In this document: one piece after another, positions 24,544 to 35,150 of the stretch
How the letters are laid out: every line of letters begins with the position of its first letter
How positions within the stretch are numbered: the stretch's first letter is position 1
DNA from: Streptomyces canus
GTDB lineage: Bacteria; Actinomycetota; Actinomycetes; Streptomycetales; Streptomycetaceae
Reading direction: 5' to 3'
Assembly: GCF_030815415.1 (NCBI RefSeq)
Contig: NZ_JAUSWW010000002.1
Coordinates: forward strand, 124,001 to 188,000
DNA length: 64,000 nucleotides
The notes under the pieces: generated by a model
The model's database searches: none
Told to the model about the DNA's origin: nothing
The model's input: only the letters and a program-made list of their open reading frames with translations
Made by a program: the position numbers and the translations under genes

Positions 24544-25713
24544 ATGTCCATATCCATCGGAATCCACGATCTGTCGTTCGCGACGAGCGAGTTCGTCCTG
24601 CCGCACACGGCCCTCGCGGACTACAACGGCACCGAGATCGGCAAGTACCACGTGGGCATCGGCCAGGAGTCGATGAGCGTGCCCGCCGCGGACGAGGACA
24701 TCGTGACCATGGCCGCGACGGCGGCCGCGCCCATCCTCGCCCGGCACGGCAAGGACCGTATCCGCACGGTCGTGTTCGCCACCGAGTCCTCGATCGACCA
24801 GGCGAAGTCGGCCGGTATCTACGTCCATTCGCTGATCGGACTGCCCTCGGCGACCCGCGTCGTCGAGCTGAAGCAGGCCTGCTACGGGGCGACGGCGGCC
24901 CTGCAGTTCGCCATCGGCCTGGTGCAGCGCGACCCCGCCCAGCAGGTCCTGGTGATCGCGAGCGACGTCTCCAAGTACGAGCTGGACAGCCCGGGTGAGG
25001 CGACCCAGGGCGCGTCGGCGGTGGCCATGCTGGTCAGCGTGGACCCCGCCCTGGTGCGGATCGAGGACCCGTCCGGTCTGTTCACCGCCGACGTCATGGA
25101 CTTCTGGCGGCCGAACTACCTCTCCACCGCGCTCGTCGACGGTCAGGAGTCCATCGGCGCGTACCTCCAGGCCGTGGAGGGCACCTGGAAGGACTACTCG
25201 GAGCAGGGCGGCCGCGCGCTCGAGGAGTTCGCCGCGTTCTGCTACCACCAGCCGTTCACGAAGATGGCGTACAAGGCCCACCGTCACCTGCTGAACTACT
25301 GCGGCTACGACACCGACAAGGACGTCATCGCGGGCGCCCTCGGCCAGACCACGGCGTACAACACCGTGATCGGCAACAGCTACACGGCTTCGGTGTACCT
25401 GGGCCTGGCCGCGCTCCTGGACCAGGCGGACGACCTGACCGGCCGGCCGCTCGCCTTCCTCAGCTACGGCTCCGGCTCCGTCGCCGAGTTCTTCGCCGGG
25501 ACCGTGGTCGCCGGCTACCAGGACCACCTGCGCACCGAGGCGAACCTCGAGGCGATCTCCCGGCGCAAGACGGTCGACTACGCCGGCTACCGCGAACTGC
25601 ACGAGTGGACGTTCCCGACCGACGGCGGCGACCACGCCACCCCGGAGCAGACCACCGGACCGTTCCGGCTGGCCGGGATCAGCGGCCACAAGCGGATCTA
25701 CCAGACGCGCTAG
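24544..25713 (+). CDS. Hydroxymethylglutaryl-CoA synthase
   Basis: 389 residues, thiolase fold. The nucleophile is Cys113 (LKQACYGATAAL). The acid Glu lies in FATESSIDQAK and the His in HQPFTKMAYKAHRHLL. Condenses acetyl-CoA with acetoacetyl-CoA, which the next gene can supply. The start is three bases after the reductase stop. Last gene of the continuous operon. Confidence 0.94.
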   Translation: MSISIGIHDLSFATSEFVLPHTALADYNGTEIGKYHVGIGQESMSVPAADEDIVTMAATAAAPILARHGKDRIRTVVFATESSIDQAKSAGIYVHSLIGLPSATRVVELKQACYGATAALQFAIGLVQRDPAQQVLVIASDVSKYELDSPGEATQGASAVAMLVSVDPALVRIEDPSGLFTADVMDFWRPNYLSTALVDGQESIGAYLQAVEGTWKDYSEQGGRALEEFAAFCYHQPFTKMAYKAHRHLLNYCGYDTDKDVIAGALGQTTAYNTVIGNSYTASVYLGLAALLDQADDLTGRPLAFLSYGSGSVAEFFAGTVVAGYQDHLRTEANLEAISRRKTVDYAGYRELHEWTFPTDGGDHATPEQTTGPFRLAGISGHKRIYQTR

Positions 25714-25809
25714 AGCGTCTCGCGGGCATGTGGGCGGCCATCGCGCGCCGCCCGCCCGTCGGCCCCTTCGTACAGCCATTCACCGACCACTTGAGGGGAG
25801 GGCAGCCGC

Positions 25810-26826
25810 ATGACAGAGGCAACGTTCCCGGGCCCCGGCAGCCCTATGAAGGACATCAGGATCCTCGGCACGGGTGCTTATGTGCCGGAGCGGATCGTCT
25901 CCAACGACGAGGTCGGCGCGCCGGCCGGGGTCGACGACGCCTGGATCACTCGTAAGACCGCGATCCGGGAACGGCGCTGGGCCGCCCCCGGCCAGGCCAC
26001 GTCCGACCTGGCGACGGCCGCGGCGCGTGCCGCGATGAAGTCGGCGGGCGTCACCGCCGAGCAGCTGTCCATGATCGTGGTCGCCACGTCCACGCCGGAC
26101 CGGCCGCAGCCGCCGACGGCGGCCTATGTGCAGCGCAACCTCGGTGCCGCCAGCACCGCGGCGTTCGACGTCAACGCGGTGTGCTCCGGCACCGTGTTCG
26201 CGCTCTCCGCGGTCGGCAGCGTGGTTCTGCGGCGCGGCGGTTACGCGCTGGTGATCGGCGCGGACACCTACTCGCGCATCCTGGACCCGGCCGACCGCAG
26301 GACGGTCGTCCTGTTCGGCGACGGCGCCGGCGCCATGGTCCTCGGTCCGACCACGCAGGGCCCGGTCGTGCGGCATGTCGCCCTGCACACCTTCGGCGCC
26401 CTCTCGGACCTGATCCAGGTGCCCGCGGGCGGCAGCAGGCAGCCCCTGGACCACGCCGGCCTGGACGCCGGGCTGCAGTACTTCGCGATGGACGGGCGGG
26501 AGGTGCGCCGGTTCGTCGTGGAGCAACTGCCGCAGCTGGTCAAGGGGTTCCTCCACGAGGCCGGTGTCGAGGCCGCGGACATCAGCCACTTCATCCCGCA
26601 CCAGGCCAACGGCGCCATGCTCGACGACGTCTTCGCGGACCTGGCCCTCCCCCGCGCCACCATGCACCGCACGGTCACGCACTACGGCAACACGGGCGCC
26701 GCCTCCATCCCGATCACCCTCGACGCGGCCGTCCGCGAGGGCGCCTTCCGCCCCGGCGAGCTGGTCCTGCTGGCCGGGTTCGGCGGAGGCATGGCCGCGA
26801 GTTTCGCCCTGGTCGAGTGGGGGTGA
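25810..26826 (+). CDS. NphT7-like acetoacetyl-CoA synthase (KAS III family)
   Basis: 338 residues. The triad is Cys125 (AVCSGT), His264 (PHQANG) and Asn294 (YGNTGAA). Long stretches match NphT7 of Streptomyces sp. CL190 by eye (GTGAYVPERIVSNDEVGA, TPDRPQPPTAAYVQ). NphT7 condenses malonyl-CoA with acetyl-CoA irreversibly to acetoacetyl-CoA, replacing thiolase as the entry to the mevalonate pathway. It is separated from the operon by 96 bases with its own Shine-Dalgarno (GAGGGGAGGG). The start has about 13 extra residues compared with NphT7; an internal ATG at 25846 would remove them. Confidence 0.93.
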   Translation: MTEATFPGPGSPMKDIRILGTGAYVPERIVSNDEVGAPAGVDDAWITRKTAIRERRWAAPGQATSDLATAAARAAMKSAGVTAEQLSMIVVATSTPDRPQPPTAAYVQRNLGAASTAAFDVNAVCSGTVFALSAVGSVVLRRGGYALVIGADTYSRILDPADRRTVVLFGDGAGAMVLGPTTQGPVVRHVALHTFGALSDLIQVPAGGSRQPLDHAGLDAGLQYFAMDGREVRRFVVEQLPQLVKGFLHEAGVEAADISHFIPHQANGAMLDDVFADLALPRATMHRTVTHYGNTGAASIPITLDAAVREGAFRPGELVLLAGFGGGMAASFALVEWG

Positions 26827-26916
26827 GGGGTCCTCGCGGACTCCGCCCCGATCCGACGCACGGTTCCTGACCCCCGTAGAAGCCCCTGCCGAAAGCCCTG
26901 TTGAAAGGTTGCATCC

Positions 26917-27507
26917 ATGGCGCTCGTGCTCGACGCCGCCGCCCAGGCCCTCCTCTTCCGTGAGGCCCGCACGGCCAACACCTTCACCGACGAGCCGGTG
27001 GCCGACGAGCAGATCGAGGCGATCTACGACCTCGTCAAGTACGGTCCGACCTCCTCCAACCAGAGCCCGCTGCGCATCACCCTGGTCCGCTCCCCCGAGG
27101 CCCGTGAGCGCCTGGTGCGGCGCATGGCTGAACCCAACCGCGCGAAGACCGCCGGCGCCCCGCTGGTCGCGATCCTCTCCACGGACAACGAGTTCCACGA
27201 GGAGCTGCACAAGCTGGTCCCGCACTTCCCCCAGGTCAAGGATCTCCTCTACGCGGAGCGTCCGACCCGGGAGGCGTCCGCCGTCCTCAACGGCGCCCTG
27301 CAGGCCGCGTACTTCATCATCGGCATCCGTGCCGCCGGCCTCGCCGCGGGCCCGATGAGCGGCTTCGACGCCGCGGGCGTCCAGAAGGAGTTCCTGGACG
27401 ACGACCACACCCCGCTGATGGTCGTCAACATCGGCAGGCCGGGCCCGGACGCCTGGTTCCCGCGCGCTCCGCGTCTGGACGTCGGCGAGGTCATCACGAC
27501 CGTCTGA
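26917..27507 (+). CDS. Nitroreductase-family FMN oxidoreductase (RutE/HadB-like)
   Basis: 196 residues with the fold of malonic-semialdehyde reductase-like nitroreductases: FREARTANTFTDEPV, YGPTSSNQSPLRITLV (FMN/phosphate-binding) and GIRAAGLAAGPMSGFD. Uses FMN and NAD(P)H. It follows NphT7 by 90 bases and has no obvious step in the mevalonate pathway. Possible jobs: reduction of the naphthoquinone to the hydroquinone, or a step on a nitrogen function at C-8 (diazo or nitro). That is inference from context only. Confidence 0.85.
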   Translation: MALVLDAAAQALLFREARTANTFTDEPVADEQIEAIYDLVKYGPTSSNQSPLRITLVRSPEARERLVRRMAEPNRAKTAGAPLVAILSTDNEFHEELHKLVPHFPQVKDLLYAERPTREASAVLNGALQAAYFIIGIRAAGLAAGPMSGFDAAGVQKEFLDDDHTPLMVVNIGRPGPDAWFPRAPRLDVGEVITTV

Positions 27508-27524
27508 GTCCGGTCACGGCGAAA

Positions 27525-27568
27525 GGGCCGGGCGCGGCGAGCATCTGCTCGCCGCGCCCGGCCCTTTT
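27525..27568. terminator. Bidirectional terminator between convergent genes
   Basis: An 18-base perfect stem (GGGCCGGGCGCGGCGAGC and complement) with a 4-base loop ends in TTTT on the plus strand and GAAA on the other side. It closes the mevalonate block and the opposite small gene. Confidence 0.9.
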
Positions 27569-27591
27569 CGGCCGTCCGGCGCCCGTGGCGG

Positions 27592-27918
27592 TCAGCCGCG
27601 GTCGCGGGCGCTGTGTTCGTATGCGGGCCATACGTCGCGCACGAGTTGTAGTTCCTGCGCGGTCAGTGGTATGTCCTCACGCAGCCGCTCGGGGTGCGCC
27701 GGCGGCGGCCCGCCGACCCCCGGTGGCAGCACCAGGAACCTGCCCTGCGCGTAGCGCACCAGGCGGTTCTGGGAGCGGGTGGCGGTACGGGGCGGGTCCA
27801 TGGCCTGCAACGCCTCGGGGCCCACGTAGACGGCTCCGTAGGACGCCAGGCCCCGCCACAGAGGCCGCAGGCAGCGGTTGACCATCACCCGTAGAACACC
27901 ACGCAGCATCCGAATCAT
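27592..27918 (-). CDS. Small hypothetical protein (DUF6059-like)
   Basis: 108 residues from an ATG behind GGAGGTG. Amphipathic N-terminal helix (MLRGVLRVMVNRCLRPLWRGLASYGAVYVGPEALQ) followed by a Pro-rich loop and the end segment LREDIPLTAQELQLVRDVWP. Short proteins of this shape occur singly in Streptomyces secondary-metabolite clusters. The DUF assignment is from memory of the N-terminal pattern and is tentative. No function can be stated. Confidence 0.65.
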   Translation of the reverse strand: MIRMLRGVLRVMVNRCLRPLWRGLASYGAVYVGPEALQAMDPPRTATRSQNRLVRYAQGRFLVLPPGVGGPPPAHPERLREDIPLTAQELQLVRDVWPAYEHSARDRG

Positions 27919-28075
27919 GACTGCACCTCCACGCCTCCACTCGTCGTTTCCTAAAGAGATTCGCAAGGTTCACTCGTGGACCGGTGGAGAGAACTTGGTG
28001 CGCGCTTGTGCGGTTTTCAGCCACGGACGCCGTACCGCGACACGGCGTACGGACATAACGAACGGACATGACGAA
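27919..28075. promoter_or_regulatory. Gap between small gene and SAM operon end
   Basis: 157 bases. It contains a directly repeated CGTACGG/ACGGCGTACGGACA pattern (GCCGTACCGCGACACGGCGTACGGACA) and presumably the promoter of the small gene on the minus strand. No ORF is seen. Confidence 0.4.
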
Positions 28076-28104
28076 GAGGCGCGCTGCGGTGTGCAGCGCG
28101 CCTC
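28076..28104 (-). terminator. Hairpin at the end of the SAM-regeneration operon
   Basis: GAGGCGCGCTGC, a 5-base loop, then its perfect complement. It lies 34 bases beyond the last (42-residue) ORF of the minus-strand operon. Confidence 0.7.
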
Positions 28105-28137
28105 GTGGGTGGGGCGGATGGGAACGTCGGAGGTGGG

Positions 28138-28266
28138 TCAGTCGATGCCGCGTACGACGTGGGGTTCCCAGCTGTCGTCCTCGTCGATGCCGGCGAGCCG
28201 AAGCGGCGGGGCGAGGGCCGGGACGTCGTAGGACTGTCTGCTGTCCTCCTCCAAAATGTCGTACAC
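28138..28266 (-). CDS. 42-residue acidic ORF, last in the SAM operon
   Basis: GTG start behind a perfect AAGGAGGATCAG Shine-Dalgarno sequence, 23 bases after the ahcY stop, and closed by its own terminator hairpin: strong signs that it is translated. The product starts MYDILEEDSRQSYDVP, continues with a Pro/Leu segment (ALAPPLRLAGI) and ends EDDSWEPHVVRGID; net charge is strongly negative. No signal peptide, cysteines or membrane segment. I do not recognise it. It could be a small regulator or partner of AhcY/MetF, or an orphan peptide. No peptide-modifying enzyme is next to it. Confidence 0.65.
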   Translation of the reverse strand: MYDILEEDSRQSYDVPALAPPLRLAGIDEDDSWEPHVVRGID

Positions 28267-28289
28267 CTGATCCTCCTTGCCGGGTCGGC

Positions 28290-29676
<1,387 letters not shown>

Positions 29677-29699
<23 letters not shown>

Positions 29700-30582
29700 G
29701 CTGGGCACTCCTTGAGTTCAGTACGTCGCGGTGGATTTCGAGCGTCGCCGTCGAGCGGTTCAGCGTGATGTAGTGCAGCCCCGGGGCGCCTTCGGCGAGG
29801 AGCCGCTCGGCCATCGCGGTGGCGTACTCGACGCCGATGCGGTGGCCGTCCGCGGGGTTGTCGCGCACCGCGTCCAGGCGGTGCGCCAGGTCCTCGGGGA
29901 AGGCGGCTCCGCTGAGCTCGGCGAAGCGGGTGATCTGGCGTACGTCGGTGGCCGGCATGATCTCCGGGATGATCGGGGTGTCGCAGCCTGCGGCGGCCAC
30001 CCGGTCGCGCAGCCGCAGATAGTCCTCGACGTGGAAGAACATCTGGGTGATGGCGTAGTCGGCGCCCGCCCTGCACTTGGCGACGAAGTGCCGGATCTCG
30101 CTGTCCCAGTCCGCCGAGCGCGGATGCCGCTCCGGGAAGGCGGCCACACCGACGCTGAACTCCCCCGACTCCTTGACCAGACGTACCAGTTCATCGGCGT
30201 GGGTGAAGCCGTCGGGGTGCGGGATCCAGGGGGCGTTCGGGTCGCCGGGCGGGTCCCCGCGCAGGACGAGGACGTCCCGGACGCCGGCGTCGGCGTACTG
30301 GCCGATGATGTGCCGCAGCTCCGCCACCGAGTGGCCGACCGCGGTCAGATGGGCGACGGGGCGCAGGGTCGTGTCCCTCGCGATCCGTTTGGTCACCTCG
30401 ACGGTGCGGTCCCGGGAGGAGCCGCCGGCCCCGTAGGTGACCGAGACGAAGCTCGGCGCGAGCGGCTCGATCCGGCGGATCGCCTCCCACAGGGTCCGCT
30501 CCCCCTTGGCCGTCTTCGGCGGGAAGAACTCGAAGGAGAACGACGGGGTCCCTCCGTCGAGGATGTCGCGCAGGGTGCTCAT
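29677..30582 (-). CDS. metF: 5,10-methylenetetrahydrofolate reductase
   Basis: 301 residues, (beta/alpha)8 flavoprotein. Motifs FSFEFFPPKT (Glu as proton donor), VSVTYGAGGSSRDRT, VLRGDPPGD and QMFFHVEDY. Makes 5-methyl-THF for methionine synthase. Starts four bases before the metH stop, showing a dedicated operon. Confidence 0.95.
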
Positions 30583-33500
30583 TCCCGGCCTCCGGCGTTG
30601 AAGTAGCTGGCCTCGGGGTGGTGCAGGACGATCGCGTCCGTGGACTGCTCGGGGTGCAGCTGGAACTCCTCAGACAGATGCACGCCGATGCGCTCGGGCT
30701 GGAGCAGGTCGGCGATCTTCGCGCGGTCCTCCAGGTCGGGGCAGGCCGGGTAGCCGAGGGAGTAGCGGCAGCCCTGGTACTCGGTGCGGAACATGCCGTC
30801 CAGCGAGCCCGGGTCGCCCGCGGCGATACCGAGCTCGTCGCGCACGCGGGCGTGCCAGTACTCGGCGAGTGCCTCGGCCAACTGGACGGACAGGCCGTGC
30901 AGTTCGAGGTAGTCGCGGTAGGCGTCGGCTTCGAACAGCTTGGCTGTCTCCTCGCCGATGCGGGAGCCGACGGTGACGATCTGGAGGCCGACGACGTCGG
31001 TCTCCCCCGACTCCTCCGGGCGGAAGAAGTCGGCGAGGCACAGTCCGCGGCCGCGGCGCTGGCGCGGGAAGGAGAAGCGGGTCAGTTCGGACCGGTTCTC
31101 GTCGAGCAGGATCAGGTCGTCGCCTTTGGAGACGGCGCGGAAGTAGCCGTGCACGACGGCCGCTTCCAGCAGGTTCTCCGTCTGGAGCCGGTCGAGCCAG
31201 CCCCGCAGCCGGGGCCGGCCCTCCGTCTCGACGAGTTCCTCGTATGTCGGTCCGTCGCCCTTGCGGGTCTGCTTCAGCCCCCACTGACCCTTGAAGAGGG
31301 CGCCCTCGTCGAGCCAGGACGCGTACTCCTTGAGCTGGATGCCCTTGACGACCCGGGTGCCCCAGAAGGGGGGTGTGGGCACGGGATTGTCGACGGCGAC
31401 GTCGGAGCGTCCCCGTTCGGGGCTCTCCGCCACGACGGCGGCCGCGGTGGCGGTGCTCTTGACCCGCCGCTGCTTCAGCTCGGGCAGCTTGGCGCCGGGC
31501 ACGCCCCGCTTGACGGCGATGAGCGCGTCCATGAGGCGCAGGCCCTCGAAGGCGTCGCGGGCGTAGCGGACCTCGCCCTCGTAGATCTCGTGCAGGTCCT
31601 GCTCGACATACGCACGCGTCAGGGCGGCTCCGCCGAGGATGACCGGGTAGTCGGCCGCCAGCCCGCGCTGGTTGAGCTCCTCCAGGTTCTCCTTCATGAT
31701 CACCGTGGACTTGACCAACAGCCCGGACATGCCGATCACATCGGCCTTGTGCTCCACGGCCGCCTCGAGGATCGCGGAGACCGGCTGCTTGATACCGATG
31801 TTGACCACGTTGTAGCCGTTGTTGGACAGGATGATGTCGACGAGGTTCTTGCCGATGTCGTGCACGTCACCGCGCACGGTGGCCAGCACGATCGTGCCCT
31901 TGCCCTCGTCGTCCGTCTTCTCCATGTGCGGTTCGAGATGGGCGACAGCGGTCTTCATGACCTCGGCGGACTGGAGCACGAACGGCAGCTGCATCTGGCC
32001 GGAGCCGAAGAGCTCGCCGACGACCTTCATGCCCTCCAGGAGGGTCTCGTTGACGATGTCCAGAGCGGGACGTTCCTGGAGAGCCGCGTCCAGATCCTGG
32101 TCGAGCCCGTTCTTCTCGCCGTCGATGATGCGGCGCTTGAGGCGCTCCTCCAGCGGCAGCGCGGCCAGTTCCTCGGCCTTGCCCGCCTTCAGCGACTTCG
32201 CGGTGGCGCCCTCGAACAGCGCCATCAGCTTCTGGAGCGGGTCATAGCCCTCGGCGCGCCGGTCGTAGATCAGGTCGAGGGCGGTCTGCACCTCTTCCTC
32301 GCTGAACCGGGCGATCGGCAGGATCTTCGAGGCGTGCACGATCGCCGAGTCCAGACCCGCCTTCGTGCACTCGTCCAGGAACACCGAGTTGAGCAGGATC
32401 CGAGCGGCCGGGTTAAGACCGAAGGAGATGTTCGACAACCCCAGGGTGGTCTGCACATCCGGGTGACGGCGCTTGAGCTCACGGATCGCCTCGATGGTGG
32501 CGATGCCGTCCTTACGGGACTCCTCCTGACCGGTGCAGATGGTGAAGGTCAGGGTGTCGATGAGGATGTCCGACTCGTGAATGCCCCAGTTCCCGGTCAG
32601 ATCGCCGATCAGCCGCTCGGCGATGGCGACCTTCGTCTCGACGGTGCGGGCCTGGCCCTCCTCGTCGATGGTCAGCGCGATCAGCGCGGCACCATGCTCC
32701 TGCGCGAGCTTGGTGACCTTCGCGAACCGGGACTCCGGGCCGTCGCCGTCCTCGTAGTTGACGGAGTTGATGACCGCACGCCCGCCGAGCTTCTCCAGCC
32801 CGGCCCGGATGACCGGGACCTCGGTGGAGTCCAGCACGATCGGCAGCGTGGAGGCGGTGGCGAAGCGGCCGGCCAGCTCCTGCATGTCGGCGACACCGTC
32901 ACGCCCGACGTAGTCCACGCACAGGTCCAGCATGTGCGCGCCCTCGCGGATCTGGTCCCGGGCCATCTCCACACAGTCGTCCCAGCGGCCCTCCAGCATC
33001 GCCTCACGGAACTTCTTCGACCCGTTCGCGTTCGTCCGCTCACCGATCGCCATGTACGACGTGTCCTGCCGGAACGGCACCGTCTGATACAGCGAAGCCG
33101 CACCGGGTTCCGGACGCGGATCCCGTGCGGCCGGGGCCAGTCCGCGCACCCGCTCGACGACCTGGCGCAGATGCTCCGGCGTCGTACCGCAGCAGCCGCC
33201 GACGAGCGAAAGGCCGTACTCGCGGACGAAGTTCTCCTGCGCGTCGGCCAACTCCGGGGCGCCCAACGGGTAGTGGGCGCCGTCCTTGCCCAGCACCGGC
33301 AGACCGGCGTTCGGCATGCAGGACAGCTGGATGCGGGAGTGACGGGCGAGATAGCGCAGGTGCTCGCTCATCTCGGCGGGCCCGGTCGCACAGTTCAGGC
33401 CAATCATGTCGATGCCCAGCGGCTCCAGTGCCGTCAGCGCGGCACCGATCTCCGAACCCAGCAGCATCGTGCCGGTCGTCTCCACCGTCACCGACACGAT

Positions 33501-34082
33501 GAGCGGCAGGTCCAGGCCGAATGCCGCCAGGCCGCGGCGGGCGCCGAGAACGGCGGCCTTGGTCTGGAGGAGGTCCTGGGTGGTCTCGACGAGCAGGGCG
33601 TCGGCGCCGCCCGCGACCAGGCCCTCGGCGTTCTGCTGGAAGGCGTCGCGCAGGGTGGTGTACGGGGCGTGGCCGAGCGTGGGCAGCTTGGTGCCGGGGC
33701 CGATCGAGCCGAGGACCCAGCGCTGGCGGCCGTCCCGGGCGGTGTACTCGTCGGCCACCTCGCGGGCCACGCGGGCGCCGGCTTCGGAGAGTTCGTGGAC
33801 GCGTTCGGGGATGTCGTACTCGGCGAGGGCCGCGTGGTTGGCGCCGAAGGTGTTGGTCTCGACGCAGTCGACGCCCGCGTCGAAGTACTCGGCGTGCACC
33901 GAGCGCACGATGTCGGGCCGGGTCACGTTGAGGATCTCGTTGCAGCCCTCGAGCTGCTGGAAGTCCTCCATCGTGGGGTCCTGGGCCTGGAGCATGGTGC
34001 CCATCGCCCCGTCGGCGACCACCACACGGGTGGCGAAGGCCTCGCGGAGCGCGGCGATGCGGGTCCGGTGATCAGCGGTCAT
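30579..34082 (-). CDS. metH: Cobalamin-dependent methionine synthase
   Basis: 1167 residues with all four modules in order: homocysteine/zinc domain (about 1-330, ADGAMGTMLQ start, GLNCATGP, and GGCCGTTPEH with the zinc cysteines), pterin/folate domain (about 350-620; GERTNANGSKKFRE), cobalamin module (about 640-890; RGDVHDIGKNLVDIIL with the cobalt-ligand His) and SAM-reactivation domain (about 920-1167; YRYSLGYPACPDL region). The ATG overlaps the adenosine kinase stop. Remethylates homocysteine. Since methionine synthesis is a housekeeping task, a second copy in a cluster points to strong SAM demand. Confidence 0.96.
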   Translation of the reverse strand: MTADHRTRIAALREAFATRVVVADGAMGTMLQAQDPTMEDFQQLEGCNEILNVTRPDIVRSVHAEYFDAGVDCVETNTFGANHAALAEYDIPERVHELSEAGARVAREVADEYTARDGRQRWVLGSIGPGTKLPTLGHAPYTTLRDAFQQNAEGLVAGGADALLVETTQDLLQTKAAVLGARRGLAAFGLDLPLIVSVTVETTGTMLLGSEIGAALTALEPLGIDMIGLNCATGPAEMSEHLRYLARHSRIQLSCMPNAGLPVLGKDGAHYPLGAPELADAQENFVREYGLSLVGGCCGTTPEHLRQVVERVRGLAPAARDPRPEPGAASLYQTVPFRQDTSYMAIGERTNANGSKKFREAMLEGRWDDCVEMARDQIREGAHMLDLCVDYVGRDGVADMQELAGRFATASTLPIVLDSTEVPVIRAGLEKLGGRAVINSVNYEDGDGPESRFAKVTKLAQEHGAALIALTIDEEGQARTVETKVAIAERLIGDLTGNWGIHESDILIDTLTFTICTGQEESRKDGIATIEAIRELKRRHPDVQTTLGLSNISFGLNPAARILLNSVFLDECTKAGLDSAIVHASKILPIARFSEEEVQTALDLIYDRRAEGYDPLQKLMALFEGATAKSLKAGKAEELAALPLEERLKRRIIDGEKNGLDQDLDAALQERPALDIVNETLLEGMKVVGELFGSGQMQLPFVLQSAEVMKTAVAHLEPHMEKTDDEGKGTIVLATVRGDVHDIGKNLVDIILSNNGYNVVNIGIKQPVSAILEAAVEHKADVIGMSGLLVKSTVIMKENLEELNQRGLAADYPVILGGAALTRAYVEQDLHEIYEGEVRYARDAFEGLRLMDALIAVKRGVPGAKLPELKQRRVKSTATAAAVVAESPERGRSDVAVDNPVPTPPFWGTRVVKGIQLKEYASWLDEGALFKGQWGLKQTRKGDGPTYEELVETEGRPRLRGWLDRLQTENLLEAAVVHGYFRAVSKGDDLILLDENRSELTRFSFPRQRRGRGLCLADFFRPEESGETDVVGLQIVTVGSRIGEETAKLFEADAYRDYLELHGLSVQLAEALAEYWHARVRDELGIAAGDPGSLDGMFRTEYQGCRYSLGYPACPDLEDRAKIADLLQPERIGVHLSEEFQLHPEQSTDAIVLHHPEASYFNAGGRE

Positions 34083-35062
34083 GAGTGTTCTCCGAGGACT
34101 GGCGCGAGCGGGGCGGCCGTACCGGGGCCGTAGGCTCGCTCGACGATGCCGGACAGCTGTGCCAGGTCGACCTCGTAGGACTGCGAGCCCACCGCACCGA
34201 GGACCACGGAGGCCAGCGCGCAGCCCAGTCGGGCCGCGGGTTCGAGCGGCACGCCGTGGCTGACGGCGGCGAGGAAACCGGCGCGGAAGGCGTCGCCGAC
34301 GCCGGTCGGGTCGGCCGTGTCGGTGTCGGGGATCGCGGGGACGTCGAGCGGGGGCTGTCCGGCGCTTTCGATGCGCACCCCCTTCTCGCCCAGGGTGGTG
34401 ACCCAGGTGCCGACGACCGCGAGGATCTCGGTGCGGCTCCAGCCGGTGCGCTCCTTCAGCAGCGCGGCCTCGTACTCGTTGGTGAACAGCCAGGCGGCGC
34501 CGTCCACCAGGTCGCGGACCTGGTCGCCGTCCAGGCGGGCCAGTTGCTGCGAGGGGTCGGCCGCGAAGGGCAGGCCGAGGGTGCGGCACTCGGCGGTGTG
34601 GCGGAGCATCGCCGCCGGGTCGTTGGGCGAGACCAGGACGAGACCGGGGCGGTCGGCGCCGGTGACGAGGGCTCGCAGGTCGATGTCGTGCGCCTCGGTC
34701 ATGGCGCCGGCGTAGAACGCGGCGATCTGGTTGGCGTCCTCGTCGGTGATGCACATGAAGCGGGCGGTCTGCCGTTCGGCGGAGATGTGCACTCCCCCGG
34801 TGTCGACGCCGTGCTCCTTCAGCCACACCGCGTACTCGGCGAAGTCCGTGCCGACCGCCCCGACCAGGAGGGGCGACAGGTCGAAGCCGCCGAGCCCGAA
34901 GGCGATGTTGGCGGCGACGCCGCCCCGGCGCACCTCGAGACGGTCGACGAGGAAGGAGAGCGAGATGTGGGCCAGCTGCTCGGGGAGCAGCTGGTCCGTG
35001 AACCGTCCGGGGAAGACCATCAGATGGTCGGTGGCTATGGATCCTGTCACCGCGATGCGCAC
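34079..35062 (-). CDS. PfkB-family kinase, adenosine kinase
   Basis: 327 residues from a GTG behind GAAGGAG. Motifs: RRGGVAANIAFGLGGF (substrate and lid region), TNEYEAALL, and DPTGVGDAFRAGFLAAV (anion hole and catalytic Asp). In this operon it sits between metK and metH, which strongly suggests it phosphorylates the adenosine released by AhcY to AMP, pulling the reaction forward. Ribokinase-like alternatives are less likely from the context. Confidence 0.85.
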   Translation of the reverse strand: MRIAVTGSIATDHLMVFPGRFTDQLLPEQLAHISLSFLVDRLEVRRGGVAANIAFGLGGFDLSPLLVGAVGTDFAEYAVWLKEHGVDTGGVHISAERQTARFMCITDEDANQIAAFYAGAMTEAHDIDLRALVTGADRPGLVLVSPNDPAAMLRHTAECRTLGLPFAADPSQQLARLDGDQVRDLVDGAAWLFTNEYEAALLKERTGWSRTEILAVVGTWVTTLGEKGVRIESAGQPPLDVPAIPDTDTADPTGVGDAFRAGFLAAVSHGVPLEPAARLGCALASVVLGAVGSQSYEVDLAQLSGIVERAYGPGTAAPLAPVLGEHS

Positions 35063-35150
35063 GGGAACTCCTTCGGTCGCTTCGGTCGCTGATCGCCGGT
35101 GTGGCACGGCGTCGGCCGCGACCGTCGGGCCCGGCCGTCAGGTGGCGGGC

